DNA of 64,000 nt from an uncultured Odoribacter sp. (GCA_910578985.1 CAJTSF010000002.1:156016-220015), one strand, 5' to 3'. Counted from the first letter of the stretch, positions 36,493 through 46,804 are shown. The notes: generated from the sequence alone by a model not told the origin. Program-made: numbers and translations.

Positions 36493-37608
36493 TCAAATTC
36501 CCTTCAAAAGCATATCATCATAAACACAAATCACATCTTGTATATCAAACACTGCTTCCGCCTTCCTTCGACTATATACCCCCATCTTAGCCCTTTCTTC
36601 ACTACCCAATTCTATCACCTTGGTGCAAGCCGCCGCCAAAGCCTTAAAATCTCGTACCGGAATAAGAAATCCATTCTCACTTTCATCCACTGTCTCACGA
36701 CATCCAGGAATATCGGTGGTAACAACAACCTTCCCCATCGCAATAGCTTCCATCAAAACCCGAGACAAACCTTCATTATAGGAAGGCAACACTACACAAT
36801 CCGATGCCTGAATCTTGCTTGTTACATCAGAACAATACCCCAAATAACGAACATTCCCTCTATCCACATCTCGCCTCAAACGTTCTTCTGTTACATGGTT
36901 CGGATAAGACACATCCAATCCACCCAACAGTTGAAATTCCGCATTCGGAAATCGTTTTCTTACTTCTTCAGCAGCATGCACATACTCATCATATCCCTTG
37001 TCATAAAGCAAACGGGCAATCATTAAAAAAACGACCTTTTCAGTCGTTTCTCCCTTTTCCCTTATGGCAAATTGTTGTAAATTCACCCCCTCTCCTCCCT
37101 TCAAATGAATGATTTTATTTATAGATACAATATGTCGGGAAAGCAGCATATCCTTATTAGAAGCATTCAAAACCAACACATGCTCCGCATATCTCAATGC
37201 AAATTGATACAGTTTTCTCGCAATCCAACAGCGTATACCTTTCTTGTAAAACACATAACCCAATCCGGCAACCATCGCACTCGAACGTACCCCACACCAA
37301 CGGGCAGCCAATGTTCCGTAAATATTCGGTTTGATCGTATAGTGGAACACATAGTCCGGTTTCTCCTCCCTATAAACCCGACACAATCTCCGCCAATATT
37401 TCCAATCCTGTAAAGGATTCATCCCCGAACGGTTCAATTCAATGGGTATATAACGCACTTGCCAAAGTTCCAGTGCAAAATCATCCACTGTTTGCGGAGC
37501 AACCAACACAACTTCATACCCTTGTTGCACAAAATGACGAATCACATCACCCCGAAAATTCAACAATTCCCGTAAACTATTATCACAAAAAAGAACTTTC
37601 AATGCCAT
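36493..37608 (-). CDS. Glycosyltransferase family 4-type
   Basis: 371 residues with the GT-B fold. N-terminal domain opens with VLFCDNSLRELLNFRGDVI, and the C-terminal donor domain has FLMIARLLYDKGYDEYV near 220 and the E-x7-E type motif PSYNEGLSRVLMEAIAMGKVVVTT near 290-310. It resembles transferases that add GalNAc or related sugars in surface glycans. It is the last glycan gene of the operon, followed by 175 bases and the RteC-like gene. Confidence 0.88.
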   Translation of the reverse strand: MALKVLFCDNSLRELLNFRGDVIRHFVQQGYEVVLVAPQTVDDFALELWQVRYIPIELNRSGMNPLQDWKYWRRLCRVYREEKPDYVFHYTIKPNIYGTLAARWCGVRSSAMVAGLGYVFYKKGIRCWIARKLYQFALRYAEHVLVLNASNKDMLLSRHIVSINKIIHLKGGEGVNLQQFAIREKGETTEKVVFLMIARLLYDKGYDEYVHAAEEVRKRFPNAEFQLLGGLDVSYPNHVTEERLRRDVDRGNVRYLGYCSDVTSKIQASDCVVLPSYNEGLSRVLMEAIAMGKVVVTTDIPGCRETVDESENGFLIPVRDFKALAAACTKVIELGSEERAKMGVYSRRKAEAVFDIQDVICVYDDMLLKGI

Positions 37609-37641
37609 AAAATCATATGTAAATATTTGCTATTCTTGAAA

Positions 37642-38442
37642 TCACAGAATTTTCCGCAAACCAGAAACAAGGAGACGTCTCAAAAACTTAACTAAAGAAA
37701 ACAAGCAAACAAGTAGATAACAAAAAACACCTATTTTTCTTTTATTTCTAAGCCAATTAAAATTACTAAGTTCTCCTTTTTCCATCTGCCACAACTTAGC
37801 TGATAAACCTGATGCACCAAACAAAGGTTTGTCATTCATAGTTGTTACATGACGCTGCAAAACGACACACCTTACACCCATAGAAACAACTTCAAGCCAC
37901 AATCTGTAATCTTCTGCATATTTTTGTGATACATTAAAATTGCTCTTCAACAATATCTCACGCCTGCAAATAACCGATGAAGTCATAAAACAATTTTTGA
38001 AAAGTAGTTTTTTTAAACTGATTTCTTTTATTTCAAAACTCTCATCAGCACACTTGGGAACTCCAACAGAAATCAATCCTCCCACCAAACCTATTGTATC
38101 ATCTGCTTTGAATACCTTTAACTGATTCTCTATTTTATCCCTTACCCATCTATCATCAGAGTCCAAAAAAGCAATAAACTCACCTTGGGATTCAGCAATT
38201 CCGAAATTCCGTGCAGCAGATGGTCCTGCATTCTTTTGATGGAAAACTCGCAATTGAAATAGTGGATATTCCTTTTGATAAGATCCTAATAATTCAACTG
38301 TTCGATCTGTCGATCCATCGTTTACTACAATGATTTCCAACTCAGAATAAGTTTGTAAACGAACAGAATCAAGGCAAGTAAGTATCGTTTTTTCTGCATT
38401 ATAAGCAGGAATAACGACACTAACCAATGGCAATTTTGTCAT
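37642..38442 (-). CDS. Glycosyltransferase family 2
   Basis: 266 residues. The start ATG overlaps the stop of the sulfotransferase-like gene (ATGA); a TTG seven codons upstream is less likely. GT-A motifs: VSVVIPAYNAEKTIL at the start, VVNDGSTD near 40, DSDDRW (the DxD equivalent) near 95 and the acceptor-side acidic motif YAEDYRLWLEV near 175. The C-terminal tail is basic and hydrophobic, consistent with membrane association. Confidence 0.92.
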   Translation of the reverse strand: MTKLPLVSVVIPAYNAEKTILTCLDSVRLQTYSELEIIVVNDGSTDRTVELLGSYQKEYPLFQLRVFHQKNAGPSAARNFGIAESQGEFIAFLDSDDRWVRDKIENQLKVFKADDTIGLVGGLISVGVPKCADESFEIKEISLKKLLFKNCFMTSSVICRREILLKSNFNVSQKYAEDYRLWLEVVSMGVRCVVLQRHVTTMNDKPLFGASGLSAKLWQMEKGELSNFNWLRNKRKIGVFCYLLVCLFSLVKFLRRLLVSGLRKIL

Positions 38443-39458
38443 AAAGAAGGAAAATCGTAACAATATTCACCCAAATGTTTTTCTATTTCGGATAAAATAG
38501 TCTTATCTACTTTCCGCTTATTCCACAATTGGGTATTGTTTTGAGAAATAGAAGGATTAAAATATTTCAAAGGCAAAGTATGCTCCGATTCCGTTAAATC
38601 AAGAAAATTCATGACTTGTTGAGCAAAATCAGGGTAATGAAAAATAGCATCCTCAAACTTCAAACGTAACACGTGCTTGGAAGCACTTTCAAACTTTAAC
38701 TGCTCACGCATACCTCTGTATAATTGGATGTATTTATCTACATCAGCAGGAACCCAACCCTCTCCCCATCTCAATACATTTTCTATATAATAATCTCGAG
38801 GGTCACGATCTACAACTATCACTTTCAACGAATCAAAATAGTTTTCATAACGCTGAATATTAGTCGGAGGCATCAATTGATCAAAGAAAATGTATTTATA
38901 TTTCCTTTGAGGATCTATAACTTCACACAATTCATTTATGTAATCTTTGACACAACGACAAAAATAATCTCTTTCTGGAAAAGAAAAATACATCGGTTTT
39001 CGAGGAACATATCTTGCAATATAATGCCGATTCCCGTGCAACAATCTTAGTAAACGAGGGTAGAGTTTATATTTGAAAATCGTAATCCATTGAGGTTCCA
39101 AGATTTGATACTCCTCCCAATAACCATCCCATTTTACATCAATGAGTTTTTCTAGAAAACGATATGAAATATCTCTGAATTTTCCTCCGAAAAATTTTTC
39201 ATATCTTCTATTCAAAAAATCACCACTTTGATATTCAATGTATCGAATAAAATTCTGAATAGCAATATCGGAATTCAAACGGTGATAATTATGCACTAAG
39301 GCATCTTCCAACGTTGATACGCCACCGTAATCTTGTAAAAAACGGAATTCGTAATCGCCAAAATTTTTTATCGAATCAAATTCTCGCAAATAATCCGTTA
39401 CTACACCGGAACCGGAACTACCAAAACCGGCACAAGAAACTATTTTATATGTTTCCAC
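38439..39458 (-). CDS. Sulfotransferase-like protein
   Basis: 339 residues. A P-loop-like 5'-PSB motif GFGSSGSGVVTDYL lies at residues 12-25, as in PAPS-dependent sulfotransferases, and a 3'-phosphate-binding region VIVVDRDPRDYYIENVLR lies near 215-230. The order of motifs and the total length fit the family. It would transfer sulfate from PAPS onto the capsule glycan or its precursor. PAPS synthesis genes are not in the window. It overlaps its neighbours on both sides, so it is firmly part of the operon. Confidence 0.8.
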   Translation of the reverse strand: METYKIVSCAGFGSSGSGVVTDYLREFDSIKNFGDYEFRFLQDYGGVSTLEDALVHNYHRLNSDIAIQNFIRYIEYQSGDFLNRRYEKFFGGKFRDISYRFLEKLIDVKWDGYWEEYQILEPQWITIFKYKLYPRLLRLLHGNRHYIARYVPRKPMYFSFPERDYFCRCVKDYINELCEVIDPQRKYKYIFFDQLMPPTNIQRYENYFDSLKVIVVDRDPRDYYIENVLRWGEGWVPADVDKYIQLYRGMREQLKFESASKHVLRLKFEDAIFHYPDFAQQVMNFLDLTESEHTLPLKYFNPSISQNNTQLWNKRKVDKTILSEIEKHLGEYCYDFPSL

Positions 39459-40441
39459 CTATTTTGTTTTAAAAAGTAATATATGTGAACAAATCTAAAA
39501 TACAAAAACGGAAATTTTCTATAGAGCATTATTTCTACTCTTTTCTTTACCTTAACAGGGATTGACCAACATGGATATTCTATATCAGAAAGGTTAATTA
39601 GTAATTTTTTGTCATATCTTTTGGTGTTCTTAAATAAAATTTTAACTATACCTAAATACAAATTGAGGTAATCAAAAGCAAAAGCATTTCTTAAAGCAGA
39701 AGAAATAGAAAAATTGAAAGCATAATTCTGCAAATTTTCAAAAGCATGAATCGCATCTTTATATTTTTCAAAAGACACTGTTAACATTGCAGAAGTTCTC
39801 CGCACCATAATAATTAATCCTTGCTTATTTAAACTCGAAACCCTCAAAGAATTAAGCAAACATTTTCCTATAAATTCTGCATCTTCACCATATCGATATG
39901 ATACACTATATTTCAAATTATTTCGTTTCAGTATTTGAGTCCTATAAATTGCATTTCCTGTACAAATCCAAATTTGTTTTTTCAATTTCTTTATCAAAAT
40001 CTCTTCACCAGTATAAATACCCTCTAAATAGTTCTTATTCTCACCTAATTTTCCTTTATCATCCCAATCACGATCTTCATATCCTGTAAAGGCTATATCT
40101 AAAGTATTTCTGTAAATATATTCCATCCATTGTGGCAAAATACTATCAAAAAGCATATCATCACCATCAATAAAAAGAATATATTCTCCTATTGCTTCTT
40201 GTATTCCTAAATTACGAGCAACACCAACGCCACTATTACTAATACTAATATAGCGAACTACATCATTATATCGCTCTTTATATTTCTTTATAACTTCTAA
40301 GGTGCCATCAGTTGAACCATCATTAATCAAAATAACCTCCATGAAGGAAAAATTCTGTCTTAATAAAATAGAGTCTAACGTGGCAGGGAGATATTCCGCT
40401 ACATTATAGCAAGGAATAACGATAGATAATTGCTTCTCCAT
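39440..40441 (-). CDS. Glycosyltransferase family 2
   Basis: 333 residues. GT-A fold with LSIVIPCYNVAEYLPATLDS at the start, LINDGSTDGT near 40, FIDGDDML near 95 and RYGEDAEFIGKC near 175. The C-terminal part is basic with long hydrophobic stretches. The start lies 38 bases inside the end of the polymerase gene. The sugar and linkage cannot be read from the sequence. Confidence 0.92.
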   Translation of the reverse strand: MEKQLSIVIPCYNVAEYLPATLDSILLRQNFSFMEVILINDGSTDGTLEVIKKYKERYNDVVRYISISNSGVGVARNLGIQEAIGEYILFIDGDDMLFDSILPQWMEYIYRNTLDIAFTGYEDRDWDDKGKLGENKNYLEGIYTGEEILIKKLKKQIWICTGNAIYRTQILKRNNLKYSVSYRYGEDAEFIGKCLLNSLRVSSLNKQGLIIMVRRTSAMLTVSFEKYKDAIHAFENLQNYAFNFSISSALRNAFAFDYLNLYLGIVKILFKNTKRYDKKLLINLSDIEYPCWSIPVKVKKRVEIMLYRKFPFLYFRFVHIYYFLKQNRWKHIK

Positions 40442-41648
40442 TTTTACTTTTGGTTAACAATAGAACACCTATAAAAATCCAAAAAAAAGTATTAAGAACA
40501 TTAGCTGCATATAACATATGAACTTCAAAAAAAGCTATAAAACAAACAGCTATAATAAACGATTTCATACCTATTAATAAACCATATACTGACAGGTTAT
40601 TTCTTTTTAGTCTCACTCTAAGTATACTTCCCAATAAACACAAGAAAAAAAACAATACAATTACTCCAAAAATAACAGCAGTTTGCAAATAAAAATTATG
40701 CAATCCTCCGCCAAGAAATCCCATTAATTCCAAATCAGGATTTCTTGATAGCATAACATGACTAAAATTACCATATCCTGTTCCCCACATATAATAATCA
40801 TTCAATGTCTCTATTCCTTCTAACCATAAAATTCCACGCCCATTTAAAGTATCATCCTGAGCCTTACTAAAGATGAACCCCATGACATTTATTAATATTT
40901 CACTATAAAAAATCATCCCTCCCAAAAAAAGCAATAAAATAATAAACCAAACACATTGCTTTTTAGGAGTTTCTTGCAATATTTTATAGAAAAATAAAAA
41001 AATCAACAGGGCACCTAATGATGTCCTAGATTTACAAAGCAAAAGACAAACGATATTTATAGAAAAACAAAACCATAATATCCAATTTATTTTACCGGAT
41101 ATTTTCAATAACCAAATAAAAGCAACAGCCATAAAAGAAACATATCCTATAGTATTGGGGTTCAAATATAAACCATCAAAAGCGCCATCAAAAAAGCGGA
41201 TAAACATTAGACCTCTATAAGAAAACTGTATACCCATATAATATAACAATAAACTGAGTATAGATAAAAAGCTAACTATGTATACAAATACCTTAAGATA
41301 AAAACGCATATTTTTTAGTAAAATCTCGCGATTTTCATACTTATAACCAGAACCTAAAATGAATAATTGCAAGCTGGTTAGAAAAAGAAATTTGATATCA
41401 ATAAATGTAATATGATGAAGCAATGATACTATCAACAATATCCCCCAAAAACATAACACCATTTTATTGGATTTTGGGAAAGTATCATTTTTATTTATTT
41501 TATAATAAAAAATAAATAAACCTCCTAATAATAAAAATGTATTTAACAAAAAACTAACATAAGGTAATTGACCTATTACTGATGAAAAAAGAGTTGTTAT
41601 TACTATAAAAGACAAAGTATAATTACGCTCCAATGAATATATACTCAT
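40404..41648 (-). CDS. O-antigen/capsule polymerase, Wzy type
   Basis: 414 residues with about 11-12 membrane helices. A large periplasmic loop between about 245 and 310 holds the family-type segment TLNGRGILWLEGIETLNDYYMWGTG-like stretch (RG, W, G..Y..GTG). Wzy proteins join repeat units on the periplasmic side and are recognised more by topology than by sequence. One polymerase and one flippase in the operon fit a Wzx/Wzy-dependent glycan. Confidence 0.85.
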   Translation of the reverse strand: MSIYSLERNYTLSFIVITTLFSSVIGQLPYVSFLLNTFLLLGGLFIFYYKINKNDTFPKSNKMVLCFWGILLIVSLLHHITFIDIKFLFLTSLQLFILGSGYKYENREILLKNMRFYLKVFVYIVSFLSILSLLLYYMGIQFSYRGLMFIRFFDGAFDGLYLNPNTIGYVSFMAVAFIWLLKISGKINWILWFCFSINIVCLLLCKSRTSLGALLIFLFFYKILQETPKKQCVWFIILLLFLGGMIFYSEILINVMGFIFSKAQDDTLNGRGILWLEGIETLNDYYMWGTGYGNFSHVMLSRNPDLELMGFLGGGLHNFYLQTAVIFGVIVLFFFLCLLGSILRVRLKRNNLSVYGLLIGMKSFIIAVCFIAFFEVHMLYAANVLNTFFWIFIGVLLLTKSKNGEAIIYRYSLL

Positions 41649-41652
41649 TTGT

Positions 41653-42444
41653 TCATTTTTTGAATTTCACATTCACAATATGCTTTTCACGTTTATCCTC
41701 TTCCGGCAATTCCATATAATTTCCATACATAGAACGTAGGTAGGTATCAATTTGATGAGGTGCCTTGAATCGGTGATTTTCAAAAACGATTTCCGATAAT
41801 GGGAAAAAAACATCCTTTTTACATCGATATGGAAAATAAGAACCGTAAGAAACACTAAACATAGAAGATGCTTTTATCATTCCAAATAAACGAAATATAC
41901 TATTACTCCAACGAGATAAAATAAATAATACCTCTACCAACAACTGCTTGCCCCATCTTTTTGAAGTTGCCACACTTCTTAACAAATAAGTCAAATAAGA
42001 TGAAATCTTAGATAAAAATGGGAAAACTGGTTCTACAGGAAAAATATCAATATAAATTCCTTGATATGTATAAAAATTATCATATTCTCCCACTTCTTTT
42101 ATAATAGAATCTGTTTCACGTATTTTAGCAAAGGCTAAGTAATAATTTCTATCTGTCTTATGAGTCTGTAATTTATAACATGTAGGTAATTCTTTTTCCA
42201 AATATCCCAATAATTTATGATAATCTTGTTTCATTAACGCAATATCTAAATCATCATCCCATGGAATAAATCCACCATGCCGCACCGCCCCTAACAATGT
42301 CCCACCTTCAATCCAATAAGGAATATCATGCCGTCTGCATATTTCATCCACTGCAATTAAAATATCCAACATTCGCATTTGCAAATGCCGCAATTCCGAA
42401 CCTTCCGGATTATACTTTGCCCTCAAACTTTCTTGGGTTTCCAT
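41653..42444 (-). CDS. LicD-family phospho-substituent transferase
   Basis: 263 residues. The ATG overlaps the flippase stop (TGATG). The nucleotidyltransferase-like core shows the LicD signature: LRHLQMRMLDILIAVDEICRRH, then YWIEGGTLLGAVRHGGFIPWDDDLDIAL with the acidic DDDLD metal site near residue 65. LicD proteins transfer phosphocholine, or other groups, from a CDP or CMP carrier onto sugars. Because the operon makes 2-aminoethylphosphonate and has a matching cytidylyltransferase, the likely substituent is AEP; that is an inference from context. Confidence 0.9.
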   Translation of the reverse strand: METQESLRAKYNPEGSELRHLQMRMLDILIAVDEICRRHDIPYWIEGGTLLGAVRHGGFIPWDDDLDIALMKQDYHKLLGYLEKELPTCYKLQTHKTDRNYYLAFAKIRETDSIIKEVGEYDNFYTYQGIYIDIFPVEPVFPFLSKISSYLTYLLRSVATSKRWGKQLLVEVLFILSRWSNSIFRLFGMIKASSMFSVSYGSYFPYRCKKDVFFPLSEIVFENHRFKAPHQIDTYLRSMYGNYMELPEEDKREKHIVNVKFKK

Positions 42445-43874
42445 CACCTTTTGATTAAAGCCAATAATTCTTTATATATAGATAGTTTTAACAGATAAGC
42501 ACAACCAAGATAACACACACTCCCTATTGCAACTCCTGCAAACAATTGCAACCACAATAAATCCACAAAAGAAGAAATCCACATAACAACTCCTCCCATC
42601 CCCAAAGCAAGCAACCAATAAGGTATAATATCCCTTATCTGATTCCGAAGACTTAAACCAATTAATGATTTCGTATAATAAGTATTCAAATAAACTGCAA
42701 TAAGCGAATACAACACACGTCCCCAACACATTCCAATTAATCCGAAAGGTATGGATGAAAACAAAATAGTTGTCGCTATCACCTTTTTCACGATCTCCAA
42801 ACGCAAAGCTAAATCGGAACGTCCTTTTACATAAAGCAAGTTCAAATTTATTATGCTTAAATGATCAAACATCCAATCAAAACACAAAATCTGAAGCAAA
42901 GCAACAACACCTAACCATTTCTCCGTTAATAATAAAGCAACAACTGGCTTTGCCAATGCAGCCAATCCCATCATCAAAGGAAAAATAATAAAAGAAGAAA
43001 GCCTGATATATTTTCGATATGCTTCCGCCAAACGCTCGGTATCGTCTTGAATGCTACTTAACACAGGAAAAGTCACTCTGGAAATAATGGCATTCACATT
43101 TGCAGACGGGAATATGACAAACTGCTCTGCTCGTGTATAATAACCTAAACTAATAGCAGAAAATTTGCGACCAATAACCAAAGTGTACAGATTATAATAG
43201 AGTGTATGTATCAAACCCGAGACCAAAAGTCTGGATCCGAAAGAAAACAATCGCTTAAAAGAATCCATCGAAAATATCCATAATGGTTTCCAGTGTAGAA
43301 AATAATACAAAAGCAAGGTTAATAACAAGCTATTGAGCAATGTTTGTGCGATCAATGCCCACACCCCCCAACCACTATAAGCCCCCCATATACCAATTAT
43401 TCCGGAAATTGCAGCTGCCGATAAAGAGGCCTTTGACTGTGTTTTAAAATCAATATTAATAGTCAATTTCGTTTTATGTACAGCCGATAAAGCAGAAATA
43501 ATCAAATTCAAAGCAATAACCCTTGTTATGGGTACCAACGCAGGCATACGATAAAAATCGGCAATCCAAGGTGCAGATATGAATAGAATTAAATAAAATA
43601 CAAAAGCAATAACAACATTAAAATAAAATACTGTCGAAAAATCAGTTTCACTCCTATCTTTCCGCTGTATTAAAGCATTAGTAAATCCACTGTCAATGAA
43701 TGCTTGTGAAATCTGTAAAAAAATAGCAAGCATGGCTATAAGCCCGTAATCTGAAGGAGCCAACAAGCGTGCCATGATAATATTAATTACAAATTGAATA
43801 CCTTGTAACGAAAAACGTTCCAAAGCACTCCACAACACACCATGAACTGTTTTTGCTTTTAAACTATCTGCCAT
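42444..43874 (-). CDS. Polysaccharide flippase, Wzx type
   Basis: 476 residues from MADSLKAKTVHGVLW; a TTG four codons upstream is less likely. About 12-14 membrane helices. The start motif KTVHGVLWSALERFSLQGIQFVINIIMARLL and LAPSDYGLIAMLAIF are typical of the lipopolysaccharide biosynthesis/Wzx family (PST type). It would move lipid-linked repeat units to the periplasmic face for polymerisation. Confidence 0.92.
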   Translation of the reverse strand: MADSLKAKTVHGVLWSALERFSLQGIQFVINIIMARLLAPSDYGLIAMLAIFLQISQAFIDSGFTNALIQRKDRSETDFSTVFYFNVVIAFVFYLILFISAPWIADFYRMPALVPITRVIALNLIISALSAVHKTKLTINIDFKTQSKASLSAAAISGIIGIWGAYSGWGVWALIAQTLLNSLLLTLLLYYFLHWKPLWIFSMDSFKRLFSFGSRLLVSGLIHTLYYNLYTLVIGRKFSAISLGYYTRAEQFVIFPSANVNAIISRVTFPVLSSIQDDTERLAEAYRKYIRLSSFIIFPLMMGLAALAKPVVALLLTEKWLGVVALLQILCFDWMFDHLSIINLNLLYVKGRSDLALRLEIVKKVIATTILFSSIPFGLIGMCWGRVLYSLIAVYLNTYYTKSLIGLSLRNQIRDIIPYWLLALGMGGVVMWISSFVDLLWLQLFAGVAIGSVCYLGCAYLLKLSIYKELLALIKR

Positions 43875-43889
43875 GATATAGTCCAATCA

Positions 43890-45068
43890 TTATTTATTAG
43901 GCATGATAATCTTATCTATCAACAAGCTGTCTACATCATCCAAAGTTTCAAAATTGACTTGACCGGGTAATACCAAAGAAAACACTTTACGCACTTTTTC
44001 TATTAGTTCAGGTGTGTAATACAAGTTTCCATTAACTACATCCTTTATGCCATCCAAATAAATAGATTTTCGGTTCGCTTCTCGCATCGCATCCATTGAA
44101 AATACACTGGTATCAAAATAAGAAGTGACAACGTTACCGCTTCCGTCTATGATATAAGGATATCCCCCGATCTCACCGCAAACACCCGGGGAATGGACTT
44201 TTATTTTCGTGTGACTACCTATTGCTTTTAATACGGAATAGATAAGATTAAAATTGCTGGAAGCATTCATCATATTCCGCTTCTGGTCGACAGGCATCGG
44301 AATCCGGCAAGCATTCAAAATCTCCTCTTGGGGCAAATCGCAGGTCTTGCCACTATACTTTATATCCAACAAAAGCCGTTGTCCTTCTGCGTGTCCTTCT
44401 TTGCTCACCACCACATCATGGAAATGGCTTGCCGCCAATGTAATATCAATCTCATTCAGATTATTGATTCCCAATCTCTCCCCCACATAAAATTTCATGC
44501 GGGGAAGCAAATGATTCAAATTACCACTACCAAAATCAAAATAAGCCTTGCCTGCTGATTTCAACCAAGGTATGACAGCATCCGAATAAGAAGTATTGAT
44601 GGTTATCGCCTGGCTGTTTGCCTGTTCATAAGCCTCCATAATATTTTTTGCATAACGGACTGACAAAGGAGTCCATATTCCGTATGCCCTCAAATGCTGC
44701 CATGAGATACTTCCATATTTCAAACCGGAATAAACCCGGCTGCTATTTACAATAAAATCAGGGGAATATTTTTTTATAGTACCGCTTATCGATTCCACCT
44801 GCTCCAAATCACAATTTCCCTCGATATCAATCCTGCTCCTCAAACATCCCCGAATAGTAGCAGCAGTCCGGACAATATTTACATCCTGCACCATTTTATT
44901 CCGATTTCTTCCCACCACAACCAGATGTAATCTCGGATTACTCAAACCAACCAAATAATCCAACAAATACAATCCGACACTTCCCAGCCCTATAATCATT
45001 ACGGTTACAGGAGTTCCAACCTCTATTTTAGACTGCAATAAAGCCAATTTTTCATTTAATGATTTCAT
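43890..45068 (-). CDS. Unrecognised NAD(P)-dependent dehydrogenase
   Basis: 392 residues. A Rossmann motif VMIIGLGSVGLYLLDYL near residues 23-39 is followed by LHLVVVGRNRNKM, so it binds NAD(P), in a manner reminiscent of malate/lactate or saccharopine dehydrogenase-like folds. The remainder (SPDFIVNSSRVYS near 110, FGSGNLNHLLPRM near 185, ITLAASHFHDVVVSKEGHAEGQRLLLDI near 220) does not match a family I know. Its ATG overlaps the stop of the second nucleotidyltransferase gene, so the two probably act in one short pathway, possibly making an activated polyol or another glycan substituent. Confidence 0.6.
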   Translation of the reverse strand: MKSLNEKLALLQSKIEVGTPVTVMIIGLGSVGLYLLDYLVGLSNPRLHLVVVGRNRNKMVQDVNIVRTAATIRGCLRSRIDIEGNCDLEQVESISGTIKKYSPDFIVNSSRVYSGLKYGSISWQHLRAYGIWTPLSVRYAKNIMEAYEQANSQAITINTSYSDAVIPWLKSAGKAYFDFGSGNLNHLLPRMKFYVGERLGINNLNEIDITLAASHFHDVVVSKEGHAEGQRLLLDIKYSGKTCDLPQEEILNACRIPMPVDQKRNMMNASSNFNLIYSVLKAIGSHTKIKVHSPGVCGEIGGYPYIIDGSGNVVTSYFDTSVFSMDAMREANRKSIYLDGIKDVVNGNLYYTPELIEKVRKVFSLVLPGQVNFETLDDVDSLLIDKIIMPNK

Positions 45069-45814
45069 CTTGCCAACATTGTATATACACGCTCATAATC
45101 TGCAACTGTATTGCAATTACACCACACTTTCATCGGTACTATTTCATATTGCCCTTCTGTCAAACGTCCAAAATACCCTTGAATAATCTCTAAATTCGTA
45201 CCTTGCTTTTGTTTTTCTGATAAACTGCCTACTACCTCTTTCAATAGCTTCGGTTGAATGAATTTCCAAATTTGGGCGGAATTGTAAATTGCCTTGAACG
45301 CTTCAGGAACAAACAGGGATTTATGACTGGTGTCATACAAATAATGTACTCCATCTGATTCATCAATATACAAAACGACAGCTTTGTCCGACAGGATAAA
45401 TTCACGATTAATGGTCAATACATTTTGTTCTATCCGTACGATATATTCAAAACTCTCTTGATCAAAAAACAAATCTCCCTCAGCAAAAATAATTTCATCC
45501 GCTTGTTCCGCTACGGCTTCAATCCCTTTTAGCAAACTATAACCCGAACCGTATTCCCGATAAAAAGGATTGTACACCAATTTTATTTTAGACTTCAAGG
45601 AAAATAAATGCTCTTCGACAAATGTTTCAAGCTGTTCATACAAATAACCGCCGACAATAACATATTCGTCAATATCCTCCGATTGATTCAGTATTTGGGA
45701 TAAAAGAGAATATTCAGGTCGATTTTTATAATAAAGGCATTTCAACACCTCTGTATTAGTATCCCGATTAAAACGTGTTGCCGTTCCGGCAACGGTGACG
45801 ATAAGCGTTCTCAT
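45065..45814 (-). CDS. Nucleotidyltransferase of unusual type
   Basis: 249 residues. The fold is that of sugar-phosphate nucleotidyltransferases: an N-terminal loop VAGTATRFN (where the family has AGxGxR), VIVGGY near 53, FAEGDLFFD near 90 and a C-terminal WCNCNTVADYERV motif typical of LicC/GlmU-like enzymes. The glycine of the loop is altered (GTATR), so it is a divergent member. The substrate is unknown. It is distinct from the cytidylyltransferase at 48.3 kb. Confidence 0.75.
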   Translation of the reverse strand: MRTLIVTVAGTATRFNRDTNTEVLKCLYYKNRPEYSLLSQILNQSEDIDEYVIVGGYLYEQLETFVEEHLFSLKSKIKLVYNPFYREYGSGYSLLKGIEAVAEQADEIIFAEGDLFFDQESFEYIVRIEQNVLTINREFILSDKAVVLYIDESDGVHYLYDTSHKSLFVPEAFKAIYNSAQIWKFIQPKLLKEVVGSLSEKQKQGTNLEIIQGYFGRLTEGQYEIVPMKVWCNCNTVADYERVYTMLAR

Positions 45815-46804
45815 TCATGAATTTTTTATACACATGTCTAAACCTTGTGAAAGAGTCACAATCGGTTTCCACGATGTCCGATAACGTAATTTATCCGTAT
45901 TCAAAATCCTCCTTTCCGGATCGGAAGCCCGATAACCTAAAAATTCAATCTGAGGATCGGGGATTGCCAGCTTTTCTCCTATCAAATGGACCAATTCCAC
46001 AATGGAAAGTTCCTCATCCGTTGCAACATTATAGACAGAACCATCCAATGCCTCCGGCGAATCCACCAAGGCCAATACCGCCCGGCAACTATCAATGTTA
46101 TGTAAAAAAGAACGTTTGTTCTTCTTTGAATTCTCCAGCAAAGTAACTTTTCCCTCCGTTTTCAAACTTTGTATGATATGAGGAATGATATGCTTCGGAT
46201 AAAGTTCATGGTTACTGTACACATTGGCAAACCGAATGGAACATCCTTTAATCTGTCCTTTATCCACAGCATCTTTCATAAAAAATTCAGTCAACAACTT
46301 GCCGACGGCATAACTTGTCCTTTGGCTATGCTCTGCAGTAGCCAACAACAAATAATCGTTCTCCTTGACACCCCCTGTTTCATTCCATGACTGCATGGAA
46401 TAAACCTCGGAAGTCGAGCAATTGATATACACGGAAGCTCCGACTTCAATGGCTTGTTCCAAAAATCTCTTCATGCCATTGACATTCGTTTCAAAAGTAT
46501 GTTCCACCTCATAGAAATGTTCCGTATGTACGACTGCCGCACAATTGATATAAACCACCTCATCGAATTTATCTTTATTTCCCTTCACCCGATGCCGGAT
46601 ATCCTCCATCTGTTCTTCGTGATTCAAATCGTATTCAAAAAACTCAAATGCGGAATTCCCCAATAAATCATGGACACTGTCTATTGAACTCGCAAAAAAG
46701 TTATCGAATCCGATAACTTGCTGACCTCTATGCACCAATTGCCGAGCCACTTCATTCCCTGTCATGCCGGTAACTCCGCTAATAACATACAATTTTTTCA
46801 TCAT
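45815..46804 (-). CDS. NAD-dependent epimerase/dehydratase (extended SDR)
   Basis: 329 residues. NAD-binding motif GVTGMTGNEVARQL near 9-22, active-site motif with Tyr and Lys in YAVGKLLTEFF near 165, catalytic Ser/Thr in NCSTSEVYSM near 130. It resembles UDP-sugar epimerases and dehydratases. Its ATG overlaps the stop of the phosphoesterase gene. It likely makes a nucleotide-sugar precursor for the capsule. Confidence 0.9.
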   Translation of the reverse strand: MMKKLYVISGVTGMTGNEVARQLVHRGQQVIGFDNFFASSIDSVHDLLGNSAFEFFEYDLNHEEQMEDIRHRVKGNKDKFDEVVYINCAAVVHTEHFYEVEHTFETNVNGMKRFLEQAIEVGASVYINCSTSEVYSMQSWNETGGVKENDYLLLATAEHSQRTSYAVGKLLTEFFMKDAVDKGQIKGCSIRFANVYSNHELYPKHIIPHIIQSLKTEGKVTLLENSKKNKRSFLHNIDSCRAVLALVDSPEALDGSVYNVATDEELSIVELVHLIGEKLAIPDPQIEFLGYRASDPERRILNTDKLRYRTSWKPIVTLSQGLDMCIKNS

